A stretch of 45,800 bases of DNA. Source: an uncultured Prevotella sp. GTDB taxonomy: Bacteria; Bacteroidota; Bacteroidia; Bacteroidales; Bacteroidaceae. The position numbers were made by a program, and so were the translations under genes. The notes under the pieces were generated by a model. That model was not told where the DNA came from and did not search any database. It saw only the letters and a program-made list of their open reading frames with translations. Positions 16,546 to 25,519 of this stretch are shown piece after piece (positions within the stretch are counted from its first letter, which is position 1; every line of letters begins with the position of its first letter). The stretch spans positions 1-45,800 of the forward strand of contig NZ_CAMJOS010000027.1 of the NCBI RefSeq assembly GCF_946407605.1, given 5' to 3'.

Positions 16546-19500
16546 ATGGCAAAGAGATTCGCCGAACACAACGGCTTGAACCTGACGAAGGTTAACAACG
16601 ACATTCTGGAAAAGTGGATGAAGGATGATATCTTTCATCGTAGCATAGACGAGCGTGAGGGCTGTCCTCAGTTCGTATTCTTCGAGGGTCCCCCCTCGGC
16701 AAACGGTCATCCTGGTATTCACCACGTGCTGGCTCGCAGCATCAAGGATACCTTCAACCGCTATAAGACTATGCAGGGTTTCCAGGTAAAGCGTAAGGCT
16801 GGTTGGGACACCCATGGACTGCCTGTGGAGCTGGGTGTCGAGAAGGAGCTGGGCATTACCAAGGCTGATATCGACAATAAGGAGAGCGAGAAATACATCT
16901 CTACCGAGGACTACAACAAGAAGTGTCGCGAGAACGTGATGATGTTTACAGCCGAGTGGCGTGAACTCACTGAGAAGATGGGTTACTTCGTAGACCTCGA
17001 CCATCCCTATATCACTTATGACAATAAATATATCGAGACCCTGTGGTGGCTGTTGAAGCAGTTCTACCAGAAGGGACTGCTCTATAAGGGCTATACCATT
17101 CAGCCCTATTCGCCTGCTGCAGGTACTGGTCTGAGCTCGCACGAGTTGAACCAGCCCGGCTGCTATCGTGACGTGAAGGATACCACCTGCACGGCTCTGT
17201 TTAAGATGAAGAACCCCAAGCCCGAGATGGCTCAGTGGGGCACACCTTACTTCATGGCTTGGACCACAACTCCCTGGACTCTCGCTGCCAACTCGGCTCT
17301 TTGCGTAGGTCCGAAGATTGACTATGTGGCACTTGAGACCTATAACCCTTATACAGCAGAGAAGATCACAGTTGTGATGGCCGAGGCTCGTGTGGCTGCC
17401 TATTTCGATACTGCTGCCGAGATTACTGATGGTGGTGAGATGCCTGAATATAAGAAATGTGAGAAGTTCCTGCCATACCGTACGGTCGCTCACTACAAGG
17501 GTACCGACCTCGTAGGTATGGAGTATGAGCAGCTGCTGCCCATGATCAAGCCCATGGGCGATGCCTTCAAGGTAATCCCTGGCGACTATGTGACCACTGA
17601 GGATGGTGCCGGTATCGTGCATATCGCACCTAACTTTGGTGCCGATGATGCCTTTGTGGCTAAGAAGGCAGGCATCTGTCCTATTGTGCTCATCGACAAG
17701 AAAGGCGCTGAGCGTCCTGTGGTTGACCTGCAGGGTAAGTACTTCCTGATAGAGGATCTTGACAACGAATTCGTTAGCAAGTATGTGGACGTAGAGAAGT
17801 GGGGCAAATACGCTGGTCGCTACGTGAAGAATGCCTACGACGACACTCTCACCGACAAGGACGAGACACTCGATATTAGCATCTGCATGGACCTGAAAGC
17901 CGATGGTAAGGCTTTCAAGATAGAGAAGCATGTGCACAACTATCCTCACTGCTGGCGTACAGACAAGCCTGTGCTCTATTATCCTTTGGACTCTTGGTTC
18001 ATCAAGAGTTCGTCGATGAAGGAGCGCATGAGCGAACTCAACAAGACCATCAACTGGCAGCCTGAGTCAACAGGTACAGGTCGTTTCGGCAACTGGCTCG
18101 ACAACCTGAACGACTGGAACCTCTCACGCTCGCGCTTCTGGGGTACACCGCTGCCCATCTGGCGTAGTGAGGATGGTGAGGAGAAATGCATCGGCAGCGT
18201 AGAAGAACTCTACAACGAGATTGAGAAGGCTGTGGCTGCTGGTGTGATGCAGAGCAACCCGCTGAAAGACAAGGGCTTTGTGCCTGGCGATATGTCGCAG
18301 GAGAACTACGACAAGATTGACCTGCACCGTCCTTATGTGGACTATATCATGCTGGTCAGCGAGAGCGGCAAGCCCATGAAGCGCGAGAGCGACCTGATTG
18401 ACGTTTGGTTCGACTCTGGTTCAATGCCCTACGCCCAGATTCACTATCCCTTTGAGAACAAAGAGTTGATTGATGAGAACAAGGCTTTCCCTGCCGACTT
18501 CATCAACGAGGGTGTGGACCAGACGCGTGGATGGTTCTTTACGCTGCATGCTATTGCTACGATGATTTTCGACTCTGTAGCCTTCAAGAATGTTATCTCT
18601 TCTGGTCTTGTGCTCGATGCTAAGGGCAACAAGATGTCGAAGCATGTGGGTAACGTAGTGAACCCCTTCGAGATGATTGATAAATACGGCTCTGACGCTG
18701 TGCGTTTCTATATGATGACCAACTCAGAGCCTTGGGACAACCTGAAGTTCGACCCAGAGGGTGTGGCTGAGGTGAGCCGTAAGTTCTTCGGCACCTTATA
18801 TAATACATACTCGCTCTTCGCTATGTATGCCAACGTGGACGATTTCGACCCGAAGGCACCACAGATTCCTGTGGAGAAGCGTCCTGAGTTCGACCGCTGG
18901 ATTCTCTCATGCCTCAACTCGCTCATCAAGGGCGTAGAGCAGGAGATGAATGGCTACGACCCCACACGTGCTGGTCGACTGATTGATAAGTTTGTGGACG
19001 AAGACCTCTCTAACTGGTATGTGCGTCTGAACAAGAAGCGCTTCTGGGGTAAGGAGATGGACGAGGATAAGCTGGCTGCCTATCAGACGCTGTATGAGTG
19101 TCTGATGACGGTGTCTAAGCTTTTGGCTCCCTTTGCACCTTTCTTCGCTGACCGCATCTATTGCGATATGGGTGGCGAGCTGGATAGCGTGCACCTGGAG
19201 AAGTTCCCTGTGGCTAATCTGTCACTGGTGGATGCCGACTTGGAGCAGCGCATGGAGATTGCCCAGCGCATCACTACTATCGTTCTGTCACTGCGTAAGA
19301 AAGAGGGTTTAGCCGTGAAACAGCCTCTGCAGACCCTGATGATTCCTCCTGTTGACGAGGCTCAGCGCATCGCTATCGAAAGTGTGAAGCAAATCTTCTT
19401 ACAGGAAGTGAACGTGAAGGAAGTGAAATTCGTTGAGGGTCAGGGTATTCTGGTCAAGAAGGTAAAGTGTAACTTCCGTACAATGGGTAAGAAGTTCGGC

Positions 19501-19956
19501 AAGGACATGAAGGCCGTTGCTGCTGCTGTTGCAGAGATGACGCAGGAACAGATTGCTGAATTGGAGACCAACGGCAAACTGCAATTGGGCAGCTATGAGA
19601 TTTTGGCTGAGGATGTTGAAATCATCAGCGAGGATATCCCAGGCTGGCTCGTTGGCAATGACGGCAACCTGACCATCGCCCTTGATATTACCCTAACCGA
19701 TGAGTTACGTGCCGAGGGTATGGCCCGTACACTGGTGAACCGCATCCAGAACATCCGTAAGAAGAGCGGATTGGAGATTACTGACCGTATCCACGTGCAG
19801 ATTGAACCCAACGAGGCAGCCACCAAAGCCGTCGAGGCCTTTGGCGACTATATCGCACGTCAGGTGCTGGCCGACGATATCAAGCTGGAAGCCAACGAGG
19901 GTCAGGCTGTAGAATTTGATGAATTTACTTTGAATATTAACATAACTAAATCTTAA
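16546..19956 (+). CDS. ileS: Isoleucyl-tRNA synthetase
   Basis: A 1136-residue class I synthetase that charges tRNA-Ile. The HIGH-type signature is the variant PPSANGHPGIHH at residues 49-60. KAGWDTHGLPVE starts the editing-domain region, the KMSKS loop reads KMSKHVGN at about 695, and DVWFDSGSMPYAQ precedes it. There is no C-terminal zinc cysteine pair, and the length fits the eukaryote-like IleRS clade usual in Bacteroidetes. That clade is often less sensitive to mupirocin, which is family knowledge only. It is the first gene of a long plus-strand run reaching to 24985. Confidence 0.96.
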   Translation: MAKRFAEHNGLNLTKVNNDILEKWMKDDIFHRSIDEREGCPQFVFFEGPPSANGHPGIHHVLARSIKDTFNRYKTMQGFQVKRKAGWDTHGLPVELGVEKELGITKADIDNKESEKYISTEDYNKKCRENVMMFTAEWRELTEKMGYFVDLDHPYITYDNKYIETLWWLLKQFYQKGLLYKGYTIQPYSPAAGTGLSSHELNQPGCYRDVKDTTCTALFKMKNPKPEMAQWGTPYFMAWTTTPWTLAANSALCVGPKIDYVALETYNPYTAEKITVVMAEARVAAYFDTAAEITDGGEMPEYKKCEKFLPYRTVAHYKGTDLVGMEYEQLLPMIKPMGDAFKVIPGDYVTTEDGAGIVHIAPNFGADDAFVAKKAGICPIVLIDKKGAERPVVDLQGKYFLIEDLDNEFVSKYVDVEKWGKYAGRYVKNAYDDTLTDKDETLDISICMDLKADGKAFKIEKHVHNYPHCWRTDKPVLYYPLDSWFIKSSSMKERMSELNKTINWQPESTGTGRFGNWLDNLNDWNLSRSRFWGTPLPIWRSEDGEEKCIGSVEELYNEIEKAVAAGVMQSNPLKDKGFVPGDMSQENYDKIDLHRPYVDYIMLVSESGKPMKRESDLIDVWFDSGSMPYAQIHYPFENKELIDENKAFPADFINEGVDQTRGWFFTLHAIATMIFDSVAFKNVISSGLVLDAKGNKMSKHVGNVVNPFEMIDKYGSDAVRFYMMTNSEPWDNLKFDPEGVAEVSRKFFGTLYNTYSLFAMYANVDDFDPKAPQIPVEKRPEFDRWILSCLNSLIKGVEQEMNGYDPTRAGRLIDKFVDEDLSNWYVRLNKKRFWGKEMDEDKLAAYQTLYECLMTVSKLLAPFAPFFADRIYCDMGGELDSVHLEKFPVANLSLVDADLEQRMEIAQRITTIVLSLRKKEGLAVKQPLQTLMIPPVDEAQRIAIESVKQIFLQEVNVKEVKFVEGQGILVKKVKCNFRTMGKKFGKDMKAVAAAVAEMTQEQIAELETNGKLQLGSYEILAEDVEIISEDIPGWLVGNDGNLTIALDITLTDELRAEGMARTLVNRIQNIRKKSGLEITDRIHVQIEPNEAATKAVEAFGDYIARQVLADDIKLEANEGQAVEFDEFTLNINITKS

Positions 19957-19961
19957 GACTT

Positions 19962-20348
19962 ATGGCGGAGAAACTGCGCTATACTGATGAAGAACTCGAG
20001 GAGTTCCGTCAGATAATCAATGAGAAATTGGCATTGGCCAAGCGTGACTATGATCAGATGATGGCATCGCTGACCAATCAGGATTCTAACGATGTTGACG
20101 ATACGTCACCCACCTACAAGGCATTGGAGGAGGGTAGTGCTACACAGTCAAAGGAAGACCTGATTCAGTTTGCTGCCCGTCAGCAGAAGTTCATTCAGGG
20201 ACTGAAGGCTGCGCTGGTGCGTATTGAGAACAAGACCTACGGCATTGACCGCATCACAGGAAAACTCATTCCTGCTGAGCGTCTGCGTGCCGTGCCTCAT
20301 GCCACACTGAGCGTAGAGTCTAAGGAACTGGAAAAGAAAATGAAGTGA
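19962..20348 (+). CDS. TraR/DksA-family protein lacking zinc cysteines
   Basis: A 128-residue DksA-like protein. The N-terminal part forms a charged coiled-coil (TDEELEEFRQIINEKLALAKRD), followed by the DksA C-terminal pattern YGIDRITGKLIPAERLRAVPHA. In zinc-binding DksA/TraR proteins cysteines sit in the YGxC and CxxC positions; here the protein has no cysteine at all, with Asp and Ser at those sites. The globular domain must therefore fold without zinc, as in some Pseudomonas DksA2-type proteins. DksA proteins bind the RNA polymerase secondary channel. It starts 5 bases after ileS and overlaps lspA by 4 bases. Confidence 0.85.
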   Translation: MAEKLRYTDEELEEFRQIINEKLALAKRDYDQMMASLTNQDSNDVDDTSPTYKALEEGSATQSKEDLIQFAARQQKFIQGLKAALVRIENKTYGIDRITGKLIPAERLRAVPHATLSVESKELEKKMK

Positions 20349-20944
20349 GCAACACAAAAGTTTCTGTATCAAACGGGAAGATGGCGGTCGTTATCATCGC
20401 CGCTATTCTTCTTTTCGACCAACTCGTCAAGTGCTGGGTGAAGACCCACATGAGCATTGGAGAGACAGCTTTCGAATGGAACGCCCTTGGAGTCACATGG
20501 TTCCGAATGACGTTTCTTGAGAACAACGGTGCTGCAGGCGGACTGCAGCTCTTTGGCAGCAAGCTGTTTCTGTCGGTGTTCCGTCTCATTGCCATCGTCT
20601 TGGTAGGCTATTATATGTGGCTTCTCACCAAGCGTGATCAGGTGAGCCGAGGCTTTTTCTTCTCGTTGGCACTGATTCTGGCAGGTGCTGCTGGCAACCT
20701 GATTGACTGTATGTTCTACGGCTTGTGTTTTACCTCTTCTATTGGAGGAACAGTGGCTCAGTACGTAGGTTTTGCAGGCGATAATCACTATGCCGGCTTC
20801 CTCGAGGGACGCGTGGTCGATATGTTTGAAATGCCGTTTACTTTCGTGTGGAACATTGCCGATGCTGCCATCACTATTGGCGTCATCATGCTGCTTCTGT
20901 TATACAGAAAGGATTTGGGAAAGATTTCTCTGAAGAGTGAATAA
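20345..20944 (+). CDS. lspA: Lipoprotein signal peptidase II
   Basis: A 199-residue inner-membrane aspartyl protease that cuts signal peptides from prolipoproteins. It has four membrane helices, the FLENNGAAGG loop at residues 58-66, and catalytic aspartates in GNLID (Asp121) and WNIADAA (Asp173). A loop of about 30 residues between them (GLCFTSSIGG to GRVVD) makes it longer than the E. coli enzyme, a common Bacteroidetes feature. The GTG start at 20345 overlaps the DksA-like stop as GTGA, suggesting coupled translation; an internal ATG at 20381 is a possible alternative. It serves the many lipoproteins in this genome, including 7738, 20937 and 29350. Confidence 0.93.
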   Translation: MSNTKVSVSNGKMAVVIIAAILLFDQLVKCWVKTHMSIGETAFEWNALGVTWFRMTFLENNGAAGGLQLFGSKLFLSVFRLIAIVLVGYYMWLLTKRDQVSRGFFFSLALILAGAAGNLIDCMFYGLCFTSSIGGTVAQYVGFAGDNHYAGFLEGRVVDMFEMPFTFVWNIADAAITIGVIMLLLLYRKDLGKISLKSE

Positions 20945-21878
20945 AGCTTGGGGCATCATAATCGGTCTCGTCATGCTGCTTGGGGCCTGTAAGCCGGGTA
21001 CTCCCAGTCAGTTTATTCAGCCAGATGATATGGAGGATATCCTTGTAGAGTATCATCTGGCCAGGGCCATTGCCCAGCGAGAGGGTGGTACCTATGAGGA
21101 AACCAATTACCGCGAGGCACTCTATATTGAGTCTGTACTCAAGAAATACGGTTATACGAAGGAGCAGTTCGACTCGTCGCTGATGTATTACTACAAGCGC
21201 GCCGACCGTTTTGACGATATCTACAGGAGTGTGGCCGACAGACTGGAGGAACAGGCGCTGCTGTTGGGTGCTACCGAAGGCGAGATAGGTATGTATGCCT
21301 CCTATGATAATACTGGTGATACAGCCAATATCTGGGCAGACAGAGCTATGCTGGCTATGATGCCGCTACCGCCTTATAACCATTGGGACTTCCAGGTGGA
21401 GGTGGACTCTTCGTTTAGGAAGAACGACAGCTTTATGATGCAGTTCATGGCCGACTATATGTTCCAGGACGGTACACGCGATGCCATACTCTATGTGTCA
21501 GTGACCTACGATAACGATACGACTATCAGCAAGACGTCGCGTTTCGCCTCAAGCGGTCTCATGCAGTTGCGCATTCCGGAATATGATCATAATATCAAGA
21601 AGATGCGTGGTTTCTTCTATCTGAGTGGCGGCAACGAACGCACCACAACCACCCGTCTGCTGTTCCTGAATAATATCCAGTTGATACGTTTCCATAGCCC
21701 AAAACAAGAAGATGAAGCAAAGAAAGATAGCATCGAATCAGATACTAATGGAGGACGGCTCAATGCTGACTCGCTCGGTGGTGGAGATAGCCGACGGGGT
21801 GGTGCAGCAGTGTTATCCCTTGACTCAGGAACTTCCATTCACCGAGTGGTTAAGCGGCCCCGTGCGGTTGAGCCGTGA
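20937..21878 (+). CDS. DUF4296 lipoprotein
   Basis: A 313-residue lipoprotein with the lipobox LLGAC (MNKAWGIIIGLVMLLGAC) and a DUF4296 domain opening FIQPDDMEDILVEYHLARAIAQ. The GTG start overlaps lspA by 8 bases. A beta-rich second half follows (YLSGGNERTTTTRLLFLNNIQLI). The last ~60 residues (after SPKQEDEAKKDSIES) are Gly/Ser/Arg-rich and overlap another gene in a different frame, so the tail may be weakly conserved. Function is unknown. Its neighbours suggest constitutive envelope expression. Confidence 0.82.
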   Translation: MNKAWGIIIGLVMLLGACKPGTPSQFIQPDDMEDILVEYHLARAIAQREGGTYEETNYREALYIESVLKKYGYTKEQFDSSLMYYYKRADRFDDIYRSVADRLEEQALLLGATEGEIGMYASYDNTGDTANIWADRAMLAMMPLPPYNHWDFQVEVDSSFRKNDSFMMQFMADYMFQDGTRDAILYVSVTYDNDTTISKTSRFASSGLMQLRIPEYDHNIKKMRGFFYLSGGNERTTTTRLLFLNNIQLIRFHSPKQEDEAKKDSIESDTNGGRLNADSLGGGDSRRGGAAVLSLDSGTSIHRVVKRPRAVEP

Positions 21879-21927
21879 TGAGCAGGGCCTGCTGCGAGCC
21901 TTTTTCAACAATAAAATGATACAATAA
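21712..21927 (+). CDS. Small conserved-looking protein overlapping DUF4296 gene (71 aa)
   Basis: A 71-residue frame starting MKQRKIASNQILMEDGSM and ending RAFFNNKMIQ. It overlaps the 3' end of the DUF4296 gene by 167 bases in another frame and ends 21 bases before the nucleoside permease. Its sequence reads like a folded beta-rich protein (SVVEIADGVVQQCYPLTQEL), while the overlapping DUF4296 tail is low in complexity, so this frame looks like the one under selection. I recall similar small proteins at this place in related genomes, but this was not checked. Function unknown. Confidence 0.6.
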   Translation: MKQRKIASNQILMEDGSMLTRSVVEIADGVVQQCYPLTQELPFTEWLSGPVRLSRDEQGLLRAFFNNKMIQ

Positions 21928-21948
21928 CAACTAAAAACCGATAGGATT

Positions 21949-23250
21949 ATGAATCTGAAAGTACGTTTGTCAGTAATGAACTTCTTGGAGTTCGCTGTCT
22001 GGGGAGCCTACCTCACATGTATGGGCAACTATATCTTTGCCACTTTCGGTAAAGAGCTTATACCTTGGTTTTATGCCATTCAGGGATTCGTCTCGATTAT
22101 GATGCCTGCGTTGATGGGTATTGTAGCCGATAAGTGGATACAGCCTCAGAAGTTGCTGGGCCTGTGTCACATGGTGGCAGGTGCTGCTATGCTCTGCTGC
22201 TGGTGGATGGGGGCTCAGGGCAGTCCTAATGCCAGTATGTTCGTGGCTATGTATACTGTGAGTGTGGCCTTCTATATGCCTACCATCGCTTTGGCTAACA
22301 CAACAGCCTTTACGCTTTTGAAGAAAGAAGGCTTCGACACCGTAAAGGATTTCCCACCTATCCGTGTGCTGGGAACTGTCGGCTTTATTGCCACGATGTG
22401 GTTTGTCAACTGTGCCTACTACGATGAGTCAGGCTTTGGCTTTACGCTGGGCGAGAATGCTTTCAAGTTCCAATACAATCACATGCAGTTCTTCGTATCA
22501 GGCTTCCTGAGTTTGGTGCTCTTTATTTACTGTCTGACTCTGCCTCAGTGTAGAATAGAGAAAAAGGCCAACGTATCGTTGGCCGACTCTCTGGGTCTGA
22601 GTGCCTTCAAGCTCTTCAAGGTCAAGAAGATGGCGCTGTTCTTTATCTTCTCGGCATTGCTGGGCATGTGTCTGCAGGTGACCAACGGCTATGCTGTACC
22701 CTTCATCACCAGTTTCCAGGGCAGTTCTGATCCAGCTATCTCGCAGTCGTTTGCTGCCAACAACGCCACATTGCTTTCATCCATCTCGCAAATCAGCGAG
22801 GCACTCTGCATCCTGATGATACCTTTCTTCCTGAAACGATTTGGTATCAAGGTGGTGATGCTGATGTCAATGTTTGCATGGGTGTTCCGCTTTGGCTTCT
22901 TTGGCGTGGGCAATCCCGCTATGCCTGGCGTGCTGCTCTTCGTGTTGTCGTGCATCGTCTATGGTGTGGCCTTCGATTTCTTCAATGTCTCTGGTGGCAT
23001 CTTCGTTGACCAGGAGTGTGAGCCCTCTATCAAGGCTTCAGCACAGGGATTGTTTATGATGATGACCAATGGTATTGGTGCTACTGTCGGAACACTGGCT
23101 GCTGGTGCTATTGTCAATAAATACTGTCATGATGAGAATGGCTTTATGATGGGCGACTGGCAGACCTGCTGGTTTATCTTCGCCGCCTTCGCCTTGGTGG
23201 TAGGTGTCGCCTTTGCCTTGGTGTTCAACCCTGAAAAGAGAAAACAATAG
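21949..23250 (+). CDS. MFS nucleoside permease (NupG/XapB-like)
   Basis: A 433-residue transporter with twelve predicted membrane helices. The opening VRLSVMNFLEFAVWGAYLTCMGNYIF and the NupG-type PALMGIVADKWI loop fit the nucleoside:proton symporter family. Other family-like pieces are FLKRFGIKVVMLMSMFAWVFRFGFFG and DFFNVSGGIFVDQE. It would import nucleosides across the inner membrane for salvage. It is in line with the preceding genes, so it is probably cotranscribed with them. Confidence 0.9.
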   Translation: MNLKVRLSVMNFLEFAVWGAYLTCMGNYIFATFGKELIPWFYAIQGFVSIMMPALMGIVADKWIQPQKLLGLCHMVAGAAMLCCWWMGAQGSPNASMFVAMYTVSVAFYMPTIALANTTAFTLLKKEGFDTVKDFPPIRVLGTVGFIATMWFVNCAYYDESGFGFTLGENAFKFQYNHMQFFVSGFLSLVLFIYCLTLPQCRIEKKANVSLADSLGLSAFKLFKVKKMALFFIFSALLGMCLQVTNGYAVPFITSFQGSSDPAISQSFAANNATLLSSISQISEALCILMIPFFLKRFGIKVVMLMSMFAWVFRFGFFGVGNPAMPGVLLFVLSCIVYGVAFDFFNVSGGIFVDQECEPSIKASAQGLFMMMTNGIGATVGTLAAGAIVNKYCHDENGFMMGDWQTCWFIFAAFALVVGVAFALVFNPEKRKQ

Positions 23251-23257
23251 ATTATAC

Positions 23258-23794
23258 ATGAAACGGACGCTCTTGAGATTCGAGAACATACAGCAACTCG
23301 TAGGTGCTGAGACTCTATCTGTCATACTGCTGACAGATGAGCTTCGCATGCGTGGCCTGACGGTGGTGTGCGACCAGCAGATGGCTGCTCAGCTACAGAT
23401 GCGTATCGACAATCCCAAGAACTGCCATCATCTATTGCCCGAGGTGCTGGTCAGTCAGCTGTCGGCAAAATACGAGATGATGGTCTGCGGGGTCTATGAT
23501 GGACAGTATCAGGTAGTGCTCATGGATGAGATTGGCAATACGTCGCGCATCCGTATGAGCGATGCCGTGCTGCTGAACCTCATATCGCATATACCTCTTT
23601 ATATAGAGGAGAACCTCATGCAGCGCCAGTGTTTCCCCTTCGACGAGAAAACGCAGACACAGTTGGCTATCCCCATTAACACGATGGATGTGAAGCACCT
23701 GAAGAGTGCGTTGGAGAAAGCCGTTGATGACGAGAACTACGAATTGGCATCGCATCTGCGCGATGAGATAAAACGACGTAATGAAGGAGATTAG
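23258..23794 (+). CDS. Bifunctional nuclease family protein (DUF151) with UVR motif
   Basis: A 178-residue protein. Residues 1-125 form a bifunctional-nuclease (DUF151) domain with FENIQQLVGAETLSVILLTD and MMVCGVYDGQYQVVLMDE. The C-terminal ~40 residues form a UvrB/UvrC-type helical motif (LKSALEKAVDDENYELASHLRDEI). The ATG at 23258 is chosen because the longer frame would run back into the permease gene. The domain pair is known in Bacteroidetes and Thermotoga; reported activities are RNase and DNase. It overlaps rsmE by 14 bases. Confidence 0.87.
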   Translation: MKRTLLRFENIQQLVGAETLSVILLTDELRMRGLTVVCDQQMAAQLQMRIDNPKNCHHLLPEVLVSQLSAKYEMMVCGVYDGQYQVVLMDEIGNTSRIRMSDAVLLNLISHIPLYIEENLMQRQCFPFDEKTQTQLAIPINTMDVKHLKSALEKAVDDENYELASHLRDEIKRRNEGD

Positions 23795-24506
23795 ATATTT
23801 CTTTGTGCCCGAACCCGAGGTTGGTGCGTTGCCTGAGGATGAGGCCGTACATGCCGTACGTGTGCTGCGCTTGTCGGCAGGCGACGAGATGATGCTGATG
23901 GATGGTTGCGGAACTTTCTATAAGGCTCGTGTTACGATGACCACACCCAAACGATGCCACTACGAGATTGTGGAGCGCATGCCGCAGGAACCACAGTGGG
24001 CAGGGTGTGTGCATCTGGCTATTGCTCCCACCAAACTGATGGACCGCATGGAATGGCTTGCAGAGAAGGCCACCGAGGTGGGGTTCGACGAACTGACATT
24101 CCTCGACTGTCAGTTCTCTGAACGTCGTACGCTGAAACTCTCCCGCATTGAGAAGATTGTTGTTTCTGCCGTAAAACAGAGCCGTAAGGCCTGGATGCCG
24201 CAGCTTAATGATATGACATCGTTCAAGCAGTTTATCGGCAGTCATCAGACAGGTGCCCGTTATATAGCCCATTGCTACGACGAGGTGCCGCGCGTCAATC
24301 TTTTTACCGAGTTGCAAAAGGGTGGGGTGCAGGATGCTCTGGTGATGATAGGACCTGAGGGCGATTTCTCTATCGACGAGGTGCGCATGGCGGTCGATGC
24401 AGGCTTTATCTCTGTGGATTTGGGAAAGAGTCGCCTGCGTACAGAAACGGCTGGTCTCGTTGCTGTGATGATGATGCAGCTGGCGAAGGAAAAGTTAAAT
24501 AGTTAA
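23781..24506 (+). CDS. rsmE: 16S rRNA m3U1498 methyltransferase
   Basis: A 241-residue SPOUT methyltransferase that methylates U1498 of 16S rRNA. An N-terminal PUA-like domain (HAVRVLRLSAGDEMMLMDG) is followed by the knotted catalytic domain with AIAPTKLMDRMEWLAEKATEVG, the SAM-binding MIGPEGDFS and LGKSRLRTETAGLVA. Length and motif order match RsmE. The ATG lies inside the previous gene, which suggests translational coupling. The last codons and stop lie inside an 8-bp tandem repeat array. Confidence 0.93.
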   Translation: MKEIRYFFVPEPEVGALPEDEAVHAVRVLRLSAGDEMMLMDGCGTFYKARVTMTTPKRCHYEIVERMPQEPQWAGCVHLAIAPTKLMDRMEWLAEKATEVGFDELTFLDCQFSERRTLKLSRIEKIVVSAVKQSRKAWMPQLNDMTSFKQFIGSHQTGARYIAHCYDEVPRVNLFTELQKGGVQDALVMIGPEGDFSIDEVRMAVDAGFISVDLGKSRLRTETAGLVAVMMMQLAKEKLNS

Positions 24507-24540
24507 ATGGTTAAATTGTCAAATAGTCAAATAGTCAAAT
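24493..24540. repeat. Six tandem 8-bp repeats between rsmE and the DUF3256 gene
   Basis: Six adjacent units of the form NGTYAAAT: AGTTAAAT twice, GGTTAAAT, TGTCAAAT, AGTCAAAT twice. The array holds the rsmE stop codon and the first two bases of the next gene's ATG. Confidence 0.85.
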
Positions 24541-24985
24541 GAAGAGGGGTCTTATCATATTTCTCATTTCGCAGTTCTCATTTCTTATGTCTCCTGCCCA
24601 AAACGTGCGTGAGTTGTTCAAGACGATGCCTGACTCGTTGGCACCTTATCTTACTGTAAACAACCGTCTGGATATGATGGACTTCGTGGATGCTGGTATG
24701 AAGGCGATTGTTACAAACCAGCTGGGCGGAGATATGGAGATGACATTTCTCTCTGACGATTCGCTCAGCGTGAAGATGAACAGCGCATTCCTTCTCGACC
24801 TCAAAATACAGAAGCAAGACACTACTACGGTGGTATGTCTCAAGCGTACCTACCTCACACAAAAAGGCCAATATGAAGTAGTGTCTCAGACCTTTACCTC
24901 ATATTGGCGTCCTTTGTCAAAACCTGTCGTCGAATCTACATTGTCAAAGCGTGATGACGAGTTGATGACGCTTCCTCATTTCTGA
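24539..24985 (+). CDS. DUF3256 family exported protein
   Basis: A 148-residue protein with a signal peptide (MKRGLIIFLISQFSFLMSPAQ) and the DUF3256 pattern VRELFKTMPDSLAPYLTVNNRLDMMDFVDAGM. It is probably periplasmic or on the outer-membrane inner face. It is the last gene of the ileS-side run and its 3' end overlaps the convergent CpxP/Spy-like gene by 10 bases. The family is Bacteroidetes-specific and has no known function. Confidence 0.82.
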   Translation: MKRGLIIFLISQFSFLMSPAQNVRELFKTMPDSLAPYLTVNNRLDMMDFVDAGMKAIVTNQLGGDMEMTFLSDDSLSVKMNSAFLLDLKIQKQDTTTVVCLKRTYLTQKGQYEVVSQTFTSYWRPLSKPVVESTLSKRDDELMTLPHF

Positions 24986-25506
24986 TTCTGTCCCTGCTGT
25001 CCCTGACCTCTCTGCGGATATGGCCATCGGGGCTGGTTGGCATTCCTGTGGCGGTTGCCGCCCTGCTGCATGCCTTGTTGCATGCCCTGTGCGCTCATGC
25101 GGCGCAGGTAGCGGCGGTGGAAGCGGTCTTCAGCGTTTAGCACCTGATACAGCTTTGATGCCGGCATAATCTCGAGGAAACGCTTGTGGTAGTTCTTCTG
25201 GTTACGTTTCATCTCCAGCTCTACCTCGTCGCGCTCACGGATGGCTTTCAGGCATTCGCTCTCCTCTTCGGGATGCGTCATCAGCAGTTTGCGCTGTCTC
25301 TCAAAGAGTGCACGCTGCTTGTTCTGCATCTCCATGTATAGGGGGAAGAACTTCGCGGCCTCCTGAGGAGTGATTTTTGCCTCGTTGGTAAGGTATTCCT
25401 GCAACTCGGCATCAAACTTCTCAGGCGAGAACCTCTGCTGCTGGTCCTGAGCACCCACGCTCATGGCGAGCATGAAAGAAACGAACAATAAACACAGTTT
25501 CTTCAT
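24976..25506 (-). CDS. CpxP/Spy-like periplasmic protein
   Basis: A 176-residue secreted protein with a signal peptide (MKKLCLLFVSFMLAMSVGAQ), a highly charged helical middle (FSPEKFDAELQEYLTNEAKI; MEMQNKQRALFERQRKLLM) and a Gln/Gly/Arg-rich low-complexity tail with two GMQQ repeats. This build is similar to small periplasmic chaperone or sensor proteins of the CpxP/Spy type, though no LTxxQ motif was found. It is the last gene behind an ECF sigma factor and a membrane protein, which suggests a stress-sensing role; this is inferred. Confidence 0.65.
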   Translation of the reverse strand: MKKLCLLFVSFMLAMSVGAQDQQQRFSPEKFDAELQEYLTNEAKITPQEAAKFFPLYMEMQNKQRALFERQRKLLMTHPEEESECLKAIRERDEVELEMKRNQKNYHKRFLEIMPASKLYQVLNAEDRFHRRYLRRMSAQGMQQGMQQGGNRHRNANQPRWPYPQRGQGQQGQNQK

Positions 25507-25519
25507 TTTAGTTTAGTTT

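Noticed and set aside
16456..17949. 497-residue minus-strand frame
   Set aside because: Antisense to ileS, no start context and no recognisable domain.
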